Assembly: GCA_003527555.1 (NCBI GenBank)
Contig: DPWT01000095.1
Coordinates: 1-10,385, forward strand
Direction: 5' to 3'
Source: Verrucomicrobiales bacterium
GTDB taxonomy: Bacteria > Verrucomicrobiota > Verrucomicrobiia > Verrucomicrobiales > Akkermansiaceae
Length of the DNA stretch: 10,385 nt
The notes under the pieces were generated by a model. The model ran no database searches, had not been told where the DNA came from, and saw only the letters and a program-made list of their open reading frames with translations. The position numbers were made by a program, and so were the translations under genes. Shown piece after piece: positions 1 to 6,701 of the stretch (position 1 is its first letter; the number at the start of each line of letters is the position of its first letter).

Positions 1-207
1 GATACTTAACTAGGTTGAGTATGTAATAGATTTGGGGGTTGTCTCCAAATTTCAAGTAACAAAAATGCCACGTGAATTTTTACTGCGATAGGACCAGTTT
101 GATAAACAGGTTGCGGCCGATTATTGCTTGCATCATCTGACATGTTACCAGCAGTAAACAGGCCAACTTATTCACAAACAGCTACATAGCTTGAGTATCT
201 CAACTTA
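1..207. other. Non-coding left flank downstream of module 1
   Basis: I see no convincing gene in this stretch, which lies just past the stop codon of the 282-residue secreted protein. It contains two short dyads: ATTTGG/CCAAAT with arms at 30-35 and 45-50, and TTGAG/CTCAA with arms at 191-195 and 199-203, the latter only a few bases downstream of the stop codon. Neither is followed on the minus strand by a run of T, so neither qualifies as a standard intrinsic terminator. The octamer TTGAGTAT occurs at 15-22 and again at 191-198, which could be chance. Transcription of module 1 probably ends somewhere in or beyond this region. Confidence 0.6.
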
Positions 208-1056
208 TCAGGGGTTGGCTACTGGTGGTGGCTGTATTTTTTCCCGCACCGGGATCATGGTGCGGAATACGCCCACTGAGCGACTGGAATTAGTCTTTGG
301 GTTGGTATCATATAGCACATAGAGCTGGACATGGCCGTTCCCATCCAGCCTTACAGCAGTGTTGTAGATGATTTTTTTCCTGGTTCCATATTGGGCGGCG
401 AGCCGATACAGCTCACCAGTTTTGACGCTTTTATAGGAAATGATTTTTGTAGGTGCGACAGATACAACGTTGTCTCCAAACGCATGGAGTACAGTAAAAC
501 GAGAAAGGTTCTTTAACACGAATTGCTTTCCTATGAGACTTTTTTGATCGAGCGAGATTGTTCGCACCTTTGGTGGTTTATCCCATGGAGTGGGCCCAGT
601 AACGGAAGGAGTGAGGAAAAAAATTCGCCGGCTGTTCACAGCGCCGGCAGGAATCGTCACGTAGCGTTGATACTCGGCATCATCGCCAGCGCCAATTTTG
701 CGAAACAATACCAGCGGTTTATCGGGCGGGATCGGGCGCAAGACTGAGGGGTTGTTAAACGGCACGTTAAAAGTCAGCCATCGTGTCTTTTTATCGCCAT
801 CTGGCTTCCCCTTGTAATACAGCCTCGGGGGTGGTGTCTCCCCAGGTTTTGCTAAGAGCATCACCGGAGCTTCCCCACCCTCGACATGTCTGTATTTCCT
901 AGTTGGCTTCGGGCCGAGAGCAACCACGGATACTTTCGCCTCAGGTTTTTTGGGTTCAGCCTTGGTAACATCCTGCGCCTTTAATTGTGTGCCTGACAGA
1001 ACAAAGATTCCGACTGTTATTAGATAGTGACGCATCAGAATGGTTCTAGATTTCAT
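208..1056 (-). CDS. Secreted protein of unknown function, partner of the giant prepilin-like protein (module 1)
   Basis: The 282-residue protein begins with a Sec signal peptide: basic residues, a hydrophobic core at about 11-23, and a likely cleavage after LKA (residue 27) before Gln28. The mature part opens with a Lys/Pro-rich stretch (31-90), continues as alternating beta-like segments, and ends in a Pro-rich tail (PPPVANP). It has no cysteine and no catalytic motif I recognise. Residues about 107-150 and 178-268 match the 245-residue protein of module 2, most clearly NLS (183-185) followed by a VAP segment (200-202). The start overlaps the end of the giant upstream gene by 11 bp, suggesting translational coupling. 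No clear Shine-Dalgarno precedes it. An in-frame ATG at 1035 (Met8) would give a more compact signal peptide and abolish the overlap, so the start is uncertain. Export and pairing are well supported; the role, perhaps periplasmic or surface binding to its giant partner, is inference. Confidence 0.85.
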   Translation of the reverse strand: MKSRTILMRHYLITVGIFVLSGTQLKAQDVTKAEPKKPEAKVSVVALGPKPTRKYRHVEGGEAPVMLLAKPGETPPPRLYYKGKPDGDKKTRWLTFNVPFNNPSVLRPIPPDKPLVLFRKIGAGDDAEYQRYVTIPAGAVNSRRIFFLTPSVTGPTPWDKPPKVRTISLDQKSLIGKQFVLKNLSRFTVLHAFGDNVVSVAPTKIISYKSVKTGELYRLAAQYGTRKKIIYNTAVRLDGNGHVQLYVLYDTNPKTNSSRSVGVFRTMIPVREKIQPPPVANP

Positions 1057-4000
1057 CGGGGCTCAGCCATCGCATTGACGTAATGACGAATTGCCTGCCG
1101 AAGCGTTTATTAGTCTCGGTGAGGCTACCGCCGAGATACTGCCCCGTAGCTTGCTGTATAATCAAGGGTATATCACCTGGTGAGTTACCACTGGCATCTA
1201 CATACTGCGGAGCTCGTTCTACCGTCACTTCAAGCCAAGAACGAGCTTTAACCTCACCATTGTCACTGGATTCCCCATATGCGCGCACTGTAAAGGTGTC
1301 GCCGCGCACTGTCATCGCTGGAGCTAGAGGCTCTAATAAATCACCTTGAGTGAGAAAACCCGGAAGCCCCCACGCCTGACTCACTGGCTGCATGCTCGTG
1401 TATTGGCCCCCGCTATCACGGTATCGGTAGCTATTTTTGAAGCTGTCTAGGTTGTTATCTGGTGCGTCAGTGCGCGTACCAACATTCACCGAGGTGGTTT
1501 GATATTTCGCGTTTTTCTCAAAATTGGCATTCAATCCAGACTTATTGATGGCCGCATCTAAGGCACCCATGTGTGAAGCCTGATCATTTGAATCACCGAG
1601 TCGTCGATTGATAAAATCAGCCAGCGAGACGAACGGACCACGTTTTTTGACCTCAGCTACAATCGTTTCAGCTAGACCCCGCACTTCGTCATCGGTCAAT
1701 TTGCGAGCGCCCACCCACGCGCCAGCCTTATCTGGATCGGCGCCAGCAGTGTCCACGGCTTCTTGGGGGTTGCTATGCCGCGCAAAGGAAATAACATCAC
1801 CTCCAAGTTCTCCTGATTTCAGAGGACGTGCTTCGCCAAGCGTGCCTGACAGAAAAGCTGCCCACGCCCCCACGGAGGTTGAATTGATATTGAATGCCGC
1901 CTTGTTTTTGACCCACTCAGCATTTCTCCAAAAAGCGTTGTTCACTCCATCTGAACCAGTGACCAAACTTTTAGCATCCAATATACCGATTCCGCATCCA
2001 TAATTATACTGATAACGCGTGTTCCAAAAATCTTTACCATTGTCAGGATCCCAATCGAACGACTGCGTGCCGCTTGTCAGCGGCATACCGGAAATGAAAA
2101 ATCGGTCCCACAAGTTCTGGTTCACTTCGTAAGCAACGTCATAGGCAAGCACTTCGTCACGCGACGACAGAGATGTGCCATCCACGCTTCGCGTCACTGC
2201 TTGATTCCCAATCTGGAGCAATCCTTGGGAATCAATCACTTTAGCATAAGGTCCGTGGCTGAGCCCACTGTCCTTAGATCCTCCAATCAGGTAATCCCAT
2301 CGGGTAGCTGGAATGGCTCGCGTGTAGTCGGAGACCGCATCATTGTGCGCGCTATGATCAGACGGCGCGTGCAAATTCCGTAACGAGTGACCCACAACAT
2401 ACGATGGCATCCACGAATAAGGGCTGAGCATTGCGTGGCGCAACTTCGCCACAGATAGAACACCATAGTCTTCCGACGGCAGATCAAACAATACCACGTC
2501 CTGTGTGAATGGAAATGTAACTGTGGATCCAAAGGGGTTTTTCACAAGAGCCCCACTACTTGCCAGACTCGGTTGATCGTTCACATCCTGAGGCGAGTGA
2601 GGCACAAACTGCAAGAGCCACGGGCCCATACTTGTCATATACCATTTTTTGGCACATTGTGCCGCTGGTGATCTAGTGGTGAGTTGCGCACGAACATTCC
2701 AGTTTGCGATAGGTGCAACGTTGTAAACCATATGATCTTCTGTCCAGCGACCTACCCGAAGCGGCGGGTTATTTGCCTCAGTCCCACTCTCATCAAACCA
2801 TAATAACTTAGCACCGACTTGGTGAGTATCAGGAGCGTCTTTGAGCGGCGCATCCGCGAAGGGCCGCAGGTATCCAAAACTATTATCCTGCTGGTTTGCT
2901 GACCCCCATGTCTGACCTATATATCCAAAAAATGTCGTCGGCTTTGCACCTCCAGCACCGCTGTTGACTAACTGGATTGTGGGGTGGGCATTACTGCTGT
3001 ATAGCGCCGAAAGTGATGATGCAGAACCAGCTTTCAGAACAAACGGAAAGCTCTCCACCTTACCATCACTTTGCATTGATACCTCTGGTTGGTAGTCGAA
3101 GATACGATCAAAATCAATTTCACTAAGATGTGTATTGGACAGATTACGCCAACTTGTTGCTTGTATCTGATACCTAACCGAGGATGCGTGATCGTAATAG
3201 TAGTGACTCATTCCCTGCGGTGATGATGAACTAAGCACATTTGCAGAGACAGAAGTAGATTGATAACGTTGCAGGTTGACACCATTTGCCGATAAGTCGG
3301 CTGATGTTACCTTGGGTGAAAATACATGGCACTGACCAGGCTCAAGCGTTGTGCCTTCAAGCACGAAGCCCAAGTATCTTTCCGTAGGAAATGGATTAGT
3401 CCGCATCTTATAGACACTACCACCTACATAACCGCTTTTTTTAACCCAACGGGAGAATACATGCGATGGATCACTCTTAAACTTGTCCTTCAACTCGTTA
3501 ACGTGATTTTCCTCTGGAAAGAAATGCATCCCGTGGCTCAGACCATAAAACGGATTTGGCATCAGCACGGTCATCGCCGATATCTTCAGCTCTCTATTAT
3601 AAGGGTTCCACAGGCACACCCGTGGAATGATATGGGTTCGGATACGTTTGTTATGATGGGAAAAATAATAGTGCCAGCGGCTGTCGGTCATCACTGGGTG
3701 AATCTTCGGTGCGGACTCCGCCCACTTGGAGGCATCCGCGCAGGCACCGTCGGAAATATTGTGCGGCCAATGGGCAGTTGGCCTCATGCGTATGGCCGAT
3801 GCAGGGAAACTTGTTTCCGCATCCTGTAGGTTACTATGAGTGTGCTGTGCCCAGTTTCTCAGGGCACCGAATGATGGACCAAGAACACCATGCTCAGGCC
3901 CAGGAATAATTGGCCACGATGAGGAGAATGACTGCCCGCCTGTCCCCTCGCCCGCCGGAAAATCGATGGTCTGGTCTCCCTTATTTGCCAACAGAAGCGG

Positions 4001-4987
4001 CGTCAGGTCACGGCGCAAACCACCGAGTGAGGTATCGGTAAATAGCCCCGGAGAGTAAGTTGTGAGATGATGCACATTCTCGCCTAACAGCTTCGCCATT
4101 GTCTCCGAGTCCCCCTGCGTTAATGACGCATTAAGATAGCTGACCAACTTCCCAGGATGCTTGCGGGCGTCATCCAAAAACCCAGCAAATGCACCACTGC
4201 CGCTGGAATCAATCAGTGCCGGATTTGATCTCGGCGCAGCCTCAAAAGCGGCGGCTGCAAGTTTCACATCATCCAAAGGATCTACCGAGGCTTTCTGGTT
4301 GTTATCAGAGACATACCAAGCATAGGCACCATTACCATTAACATCGACTTTTTCTACACGCACGCGGTTCGATGCATAAGCGGCGTCATCGATATGGTCC
4401 CCCAAAGTCCCCTTACCAACTAATTCCACAACCTGTTTATTTTCGAGGCTGAGTGCGGCATCTGAGGCTGTATTCGACTGATTACTAACCAGCCATGCAA
4501 GTCTCATTTCATCCTTCCAAGCACCATTGGCAAGGTCACTGGATGTGTGGCGCAGATCCTCATAAGCTCCCGGGCGGGCATAGGGCGTGCCACCGGAGCC
4601 ACCGGCCGGCGACTTACCGATCACCGGCCAATCCTGGCCACCTGACTCACGAGTTGTAGTCCAAACACCCAGCCAGTTTCGATTAGCAAGTTGTTCTGTA
4701 TCGTTTTCTAATATAGCTGCTCGAGCGGTGACCCGCTGATCTGGCCCTGCATGTTTCTGCAATTCACTCATCGCTTGCATCAATGCCAGCCTAGCATTCG
4801 CTTGCGCGATGGCCTGATGCTTATTGCTTGTAGAACTTCTCAACTCGATTGTGCTGAGGGACAGCATCGCCAACGCAATCATGACCAAAAGAATCATCAC
4901 CGTAATGGAAGCAATCAAGGCAAACCCATTTCTATGGGGCTGCGCAAATCGCACATTTGATAACGAATATTTTTTGATGGTTGTCAT
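1046..4987 (-). CDS. Giant prepilin-like protein, Verru_Chthon cassette protein A family (module 1)
   Basis: The 1313-residue protein starts with a basic leader ending RNG (residues 19-21), followed by FALIASITV and a hydrophobic helix to about residue 45: a type IV prepilin-like N terminus with probable cleavage after Gly21. Mature position 5 is Ala instead of the usual Glu, as in GspK-type minor pseudopilins. Next come AQANARLAL (61-69), ELQ (75-77) and GPDQRV (81-86), then a long probably beta-rich body with WNPYN at 460-464. The C-terminal third has FNINSTSV (1032-1039), RGPF...NRRL (1116-1130), DTFTVRAYG (1230-1238) and FGRQF...SMRW near the end. I recognise this set as typical of TIGR02600, whose usual length is also around 1200 residues. 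The ATG at 4987 follows an in-frame TGA two codons upstream and has only a weak GAG five bases before it. Function is unknown; a membrane-anchored or tip-located surface protein is inferred. It is transcribed with the small secreted gene downstream. Confidence 0.88.
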   Translation of the reverse strand: MTTIKKYSLSNVRFAQPHRNGFALIASITVMILLVMIALAMLSLSTIELRSSTSNKHQAIAQANARLALMQAMSELQKHAGPDQRVTARAAILENDTEQLANRNWLGVWTTTRESGGQDWPVIGKSPAGGSGGTPYARPGAYEDLRHTSSDLANGAWKDEMRLAWLVSNQSNTASDAALSLENKQVVELVGKGTLGDHIDDAAYASNRVRVEKVDVNGNGAYAWYVSDNNQKASVDPLDDVKLAAAAFEAAPRSNPALIDSSGSGAFAGFLDDARKHPGKLVSYLNASLTQGDSETMAKLLGENVHHLTTYSPGLFTDTSLGGLRRDLTPLLLANKGDQTIDFPAGEGTGGQSFSSSWPIIPGPEHGVLGPSFGALRNWAQHTHSNLQDAETSFPASAIRMRPTAHWPHNISDGACADASKWAESAPKIHPVMTDSRWHYYFSHHNKRIRTHIIPRVCLWNPYNRELKISAMTVLMPNPFYGLSHGMHFFPEENHVNELKDKFKSDPSHVFSRWVKKSGYVGGSVYKMRTNPFPTERYLGFVLEGTTLEPGQCHVFSPKVTSADLSANGVNLQRYQSTSVSANVLSSSSPQGMSHYYYDHASSVRYQIQATSWRNLSNTHLSEIDFDRIFDYQPEVSMQSDGKVESFPFVLKAGSASSLSALYSSNAHPTIQLVNSGAGGAKPTTFFGYIGQTWGSANQQDNSFGYLRPFADAPLKDAPDTHQVGAKLLWFDESGTEANNPPLRVGRWTEDHMVYNVAPIANWNVRAQLTTRSPAAQCAKKWYMTSMGPWLLQFVPHSPQDVNDQPSLASSGALVKNPFGSTVTFPFTQDVVLFDLPSEDYGVLSVAKLRHAMLSPYSWMPSYVVGHSLRNLHAPSDHSAHNDAVSDYTRAIPATRWDYLIGGSKDSGLSHGPYAKVIDSQGLLQIGNQAVTRSVDGTSLSSRDEVLAYDVAYEVNQNLWDRFFISGMPLTSGTQSFDWDPDNGKDFWNTRYQYNYGCGIGILDAKSLVTGSDGVNNAFWRNAEWVKNKAAFNINSTSVGAWAAFLSGTLGEARPLKSGELGGDVISFARHSNPQEAVDTAGADPDKAGAWVGARKLTDDEVRGLAETIVAEVKKRGPFVSLADFINRRLGDSNDQASHMGALDAAINKSGLNANFEKNAKYQTTSVNVGTRTDAPDNNLDSFKNSYRYRDSGGQYTSMQPVSQAWGLPGFLTQGDLLEPLAPAMTVRGDTFTVRAYGESSDNGEVKARSWLEVTVERAPQYVDASGNSPGDIPLIIQQATGQYLGGSLTETNKRFGRQFVITSMRWLSPDEI

Positions 4988-4992
4988 TTTTT

Positions 4993-5013
4993 CTCACACT
5001 TACCGATAGTGAG
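4993..5013 (-). promoter_or_regulatory. Candidate leader hairpin covering the ribosome-binding site of the module 1 giant gene
   Basis: In the minus-strand transcript, CTCAC (5013-5009) can pair with GTGAG (4997-4993) across an 11-base loop. The 3' arm contains the only Shine-Dalgarno-like GAG, which ends five bases before the ATG at 4987. An alternative pairing, CACT with AGTG (5011-5008 and 5000-4997), uses overlapping bases. If formed, the first stem would hide the ribosome-binding site. With five base pairs it is weak and could arise by chance. Confidence 0.25.
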
Positions 5014-5127
5014 CGCATTAGATGATACTAATACTATTTATTCGGTTGTAAGTTAAATCTATGGGTGCTGTGCCGCAAACACAAAGTGAATACTTTTTTT
5101 ACGAGATTATTAAACGTACGATTGAAA

Positions 5128-5144
5128 GATTACAGGTGGTAATC
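5128..5144. promoter_or_regulatory. Perfect 6-bp inverted repeat upstream of the phosphatase gene
   Basis: GATTAC (5128-5133) and GTAATC (5139-5144) form a perfect dyad around a five-base centre, ending 29 bp before the phosphatase ATG. The 17-bp length and 11-bp centre-to-centre half-site spacing would suit a dimeric DNA-binding regulator, and it could also form a small RNA hairpin in the leader. No known operator is recognised. Symmetry this short occurs by chance fairly often. Confidence 0.25.
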
Positions 5145-5173
5145 ACGAGCAGAACATGCCAGTTTGATCCCAG

Positions 5174-5923
5174 ATGAATTATCTGGAAACAGCGAAACAA
5201 GCGGCGTGCCAAGCAGGATCATTTCTGAGGGAACATTTTGGGCAACCTCTTGCTGTGGATGAGGAAAAGCACCACGACATCAAGCTCGCGCTCGACCGCG
5301 AGAGCCAGGATCTGATCACCCGGGTGCTGCTCGGCGAGTTTCCCGATCATGCGATTTACGGCGAAGAGGGATTAGCTGGAAACCAGGAGAGCGATTACCA
5401 GTGGATTGTTGATCCCATCGACGGCACCGTGAATTTTTTCTATGGCATCCCACACTACTGCGTTTCTATTGCCTTGCGTCACAAAGAAACCCTCATTGTT
5501 GGAGTAATTTACGACCCCAGCATGGACGACCTTTGGGAGGTCGAAAAAGGCACCCCTGCCCTTTTGAATGGAAAACCCATTTCCGTAAGTCCGCGAACAA
5601 AACTTGAGGAGTGCGCCCTATTTGTAGGCTGTGGAAAAGACGAGTCAACGCTCACTACTGGACTGGAACGCTTCAAACGCGCATCCTTACGTGCACGCAA
5701 AATGCGCATGATGGGTAGTGCCGCACTCGGCATGGCCTACATCGCATGCGGTCGGTTAGATGCTTACGTCGAATCGACTATTTCTCTTTGGGACATCGCT
5801 GCCGGACAATTATTGTTAGAATCTGCTGGAGGAAAAACCGAACTCACTCCGGTTGAAGGAAAAACTGATGTGTGGTCGATCGTTGCAACCAACGGTAAGA
5901 TCCCAATCGAGGAAATACTGTAA
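5174..5923 (+). CDS. Inositol monophosphatase family protein (SuhB-like)
   Basis: The 249-residue cytoplasmic enzyme belongs to the Mg2+-dependent, Li+-sensitive phosphatase superfamily (FIG family), which hydrolyses small phosphomonoesters such as myo-inositol 1-phosphate. All core metal-site motifs are present: YGEEG with Glu64/Glu65, WIVDPIDGT with Asp80 and Asp83, and SLWDIAAG with Asp207. The segment GSAALGMAYIACGRLDAYVE (181-200) is typical of the substrate side. The sequence NFFYGIPHYCVSIAL after the DPIDGT motif resembles inositol monophosphatase/SuhB more than the histidinol-phosphatase (HisN) or CysQ branches, but substrate cannot be fixed from motifs. It is slightly shorter than E. 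coli SuhB (267 residues), mainly at the C terminus. The ATG at 5174 fits the family start (aligned helix beginning YLETAKQAA), though no clear Shine-Dalgarno precedes it. It is monocistronic, divergent from module 1 and convergent with module 2, with no evident functional link to either. Confidence 0.95.
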   Translation: MNYLETAKQAACQAGSFLREHFGQPLAVDEEKHHDIKLALDRESQDLITRVLLGEFPDHAIYGEEGLAGNQESDYQWIVDPIDGTVNFFYGIPHYCVSIALRHKETLIVGVIYDPSMDDLWEVEKGTPALLNGKPISVSPRTKLEECALFVGCGKDESTLTTGLERFKRASLRARKMRMMGSAALGMAYIACGRLDAYVESTISLWDIAAGQLLLESAGGKTELTPVEGKTDVWSIVATNGKIPIEEIL

Positions 5924-5946
5924 AACTGACGCGCCATAACACCACG

Positions 5947-6684
5947 TCAATCCATCACGGTTTTTTTGATTGGCAAAGGAAACAAGACCTTGTGTTTTCT
6001 GATATTCCCAATGCGAGTCCCCTCGTTGAAAATATTAATTTCCCGACGCGTTGGACGCAATACGACGGTTGAGGCGGTGAGGAGCCTCCACTTTTTATGA
6101 TCGGGATGATAAAACTCATACATGATTGGCACGTTGGTCGGCTTTGTTAGTTTTGTAGCTTGGTAGATATTTACTTTTTTCGGGGCAACGAGCACCTTAG
6201 TGCTACCTAATTTAACGCGGATATCTGTATTGCTTAGGTTGATAAACATCCGATCGCCGCCTTTGAAGCGAGCGAGGTCTTGGACCATGGCTGTGAATAG
6301 CAGATCTCCCCTGGGCTCTGGTAAAGGGATTAGAACGATAAGTGCCTGCCTCACATTTCCAGGAATTTTTGCTTCGGCTAACACAAGATACTTAATCTTC
6401 TCCGGTTCATCCGGATCGGGCACCTCACGGACGATACGAATAATCCCATCCTTGGGGATTTTCACCGGATCACTCGCCATGTATCTGGGGATCTCCAGTT
6501 CAGCCACACTCTTGTCAGTCATTACCTTGCAGGGGTTTTCAAACCCCTTCGGTAGAGATGTGCAGGCAAACCAAGCGACTCGGCCAGGTTTTCTTGGTTT
6601 GATACCGCCTGAATCGACCTGTGCGGTCAGCGGCAGAACTCCGAAAAGGAAGAAACAAAAGTAGCAAAACGCTTTTATCATCAT
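5947..6684 (-). CDS. Secreted protein of unknown function, partner of the giant prepilin-like protein (module 2)
   Basis: The 245-residue protein has a clear Sec signal peptide: MMIK, a Phe-rich hydrophobic core (5-17) and likely cleavage after LTA (residue 21) before Gln22. The mature protein is rich in Lys and Arg and has exactly two cysteines, Cys41 and Cys52, flanking a TSLPKGFENP segment, which could form a disulfide in the periplasm or outside. The second half contains MFINLS (146-151) followed by a VAP segment, aligning with the corresponding part of the 282-residue protein of module 1, and both continue into a similar C-terminal beta-like region. No enzyme motif is recognised. The ATG lies 17 bp after the stop of the giant gene, so the pair is surely co-transcribed; a second ATG follows immediately (Met2). 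No strong Shine-Dalgarno is seen. The gene converges on the phosphatase gene with a gap of 23 bp. Export and pairing are well supported; function is unknown. Confidence 0.85.
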   Translation of the reverse strand: MMIKAFCYFCFFLFGVLPLTAQVDSGGIKPRKPGRVAWFACTSLPKGFENPCKVMTDKSVAELEIPRYMASDPVKIPKDGIIRIVREVPDPDEPEKIKYLVLAEAKIPGNVRQALIVLIPLPEPRGDLLFTAMVQDLARFKGGDRMFINLSNTDIRVKLGSTKVLVAPKKVNIYQATKLTKPTNVPIMYEFYHPDHKKWRLLTASTVVLRPTRREINIFNEGTRIGNIRKHKVLFPLPIKKTVMD

Positions 6685-6701
6685 GTAGGCAAGATCAATT
6701 A

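Larger units (their letters stand above)
4988..5173. promoter_or_regulatory. Divergent intergenic region between module 1 and the phosphatase gene
   Basis: This AT-rich 186-bp gap separates two divergently transcribed genes, so promoters for both should lie here. The best minus-strand candidate is TTAACT (5056-5051), a 17-bp spacer and TATTAG (5033-5028), each box matching the sigma-70 consensus at four of six positions. It would give module 1 a leader of roughly 30-40 bases. For the phosphatase no equally good pair is visible; TATTAA at 5108-5113 could serve as a -10 element but lacks a recognisable -35. Two hairpin or dyad elements in the region are listed separately. Promoter assignments are by eye only. 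Confidence 0.5.

Noticed and set aside
30..50. ATTTGG/CCAAAT hairpin, and TTGAG/CTCAA at 191-203, as intrinsic terminators of module 1
   Set aside because: Stems are short and neither is followed by a T-tract on the minus strand.
15..198. Octamer TTGAGTAT occurring at 15-22 and 191-198 as direct repeats of a mobile element
   Set aside because: Eight bases is too short, there is no transposase or terminal inverted repeat between them, and chance recurrence in AT-rich sequence is likely.
3326..3829. 167-codon plus-strand open frame
   Set aside because: It is antisense to the middle of the first giant, whose protein sequence matches its paralogue; the antisense product has no recognisable features.
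5174..5923. Histidinol-phosphatase (HisN) or CysQ identity for the phosphatase
   Set aside because: The residues after the DPIDGT motif fit the inositol monophosphatase/SuhB branch better, and there is no histidine or sulfate-assimilation gene nearby; a firm substrate call is not possible.
5927..5949. TGACG/CGTCA inverted repeat between the convergent genes as a bidirectional terminator
   Set aside because: The stem has only five pairs with a 13-base loop and no adjacent T-run on either strand; part of it is the stop codon of the secreted protein gene.
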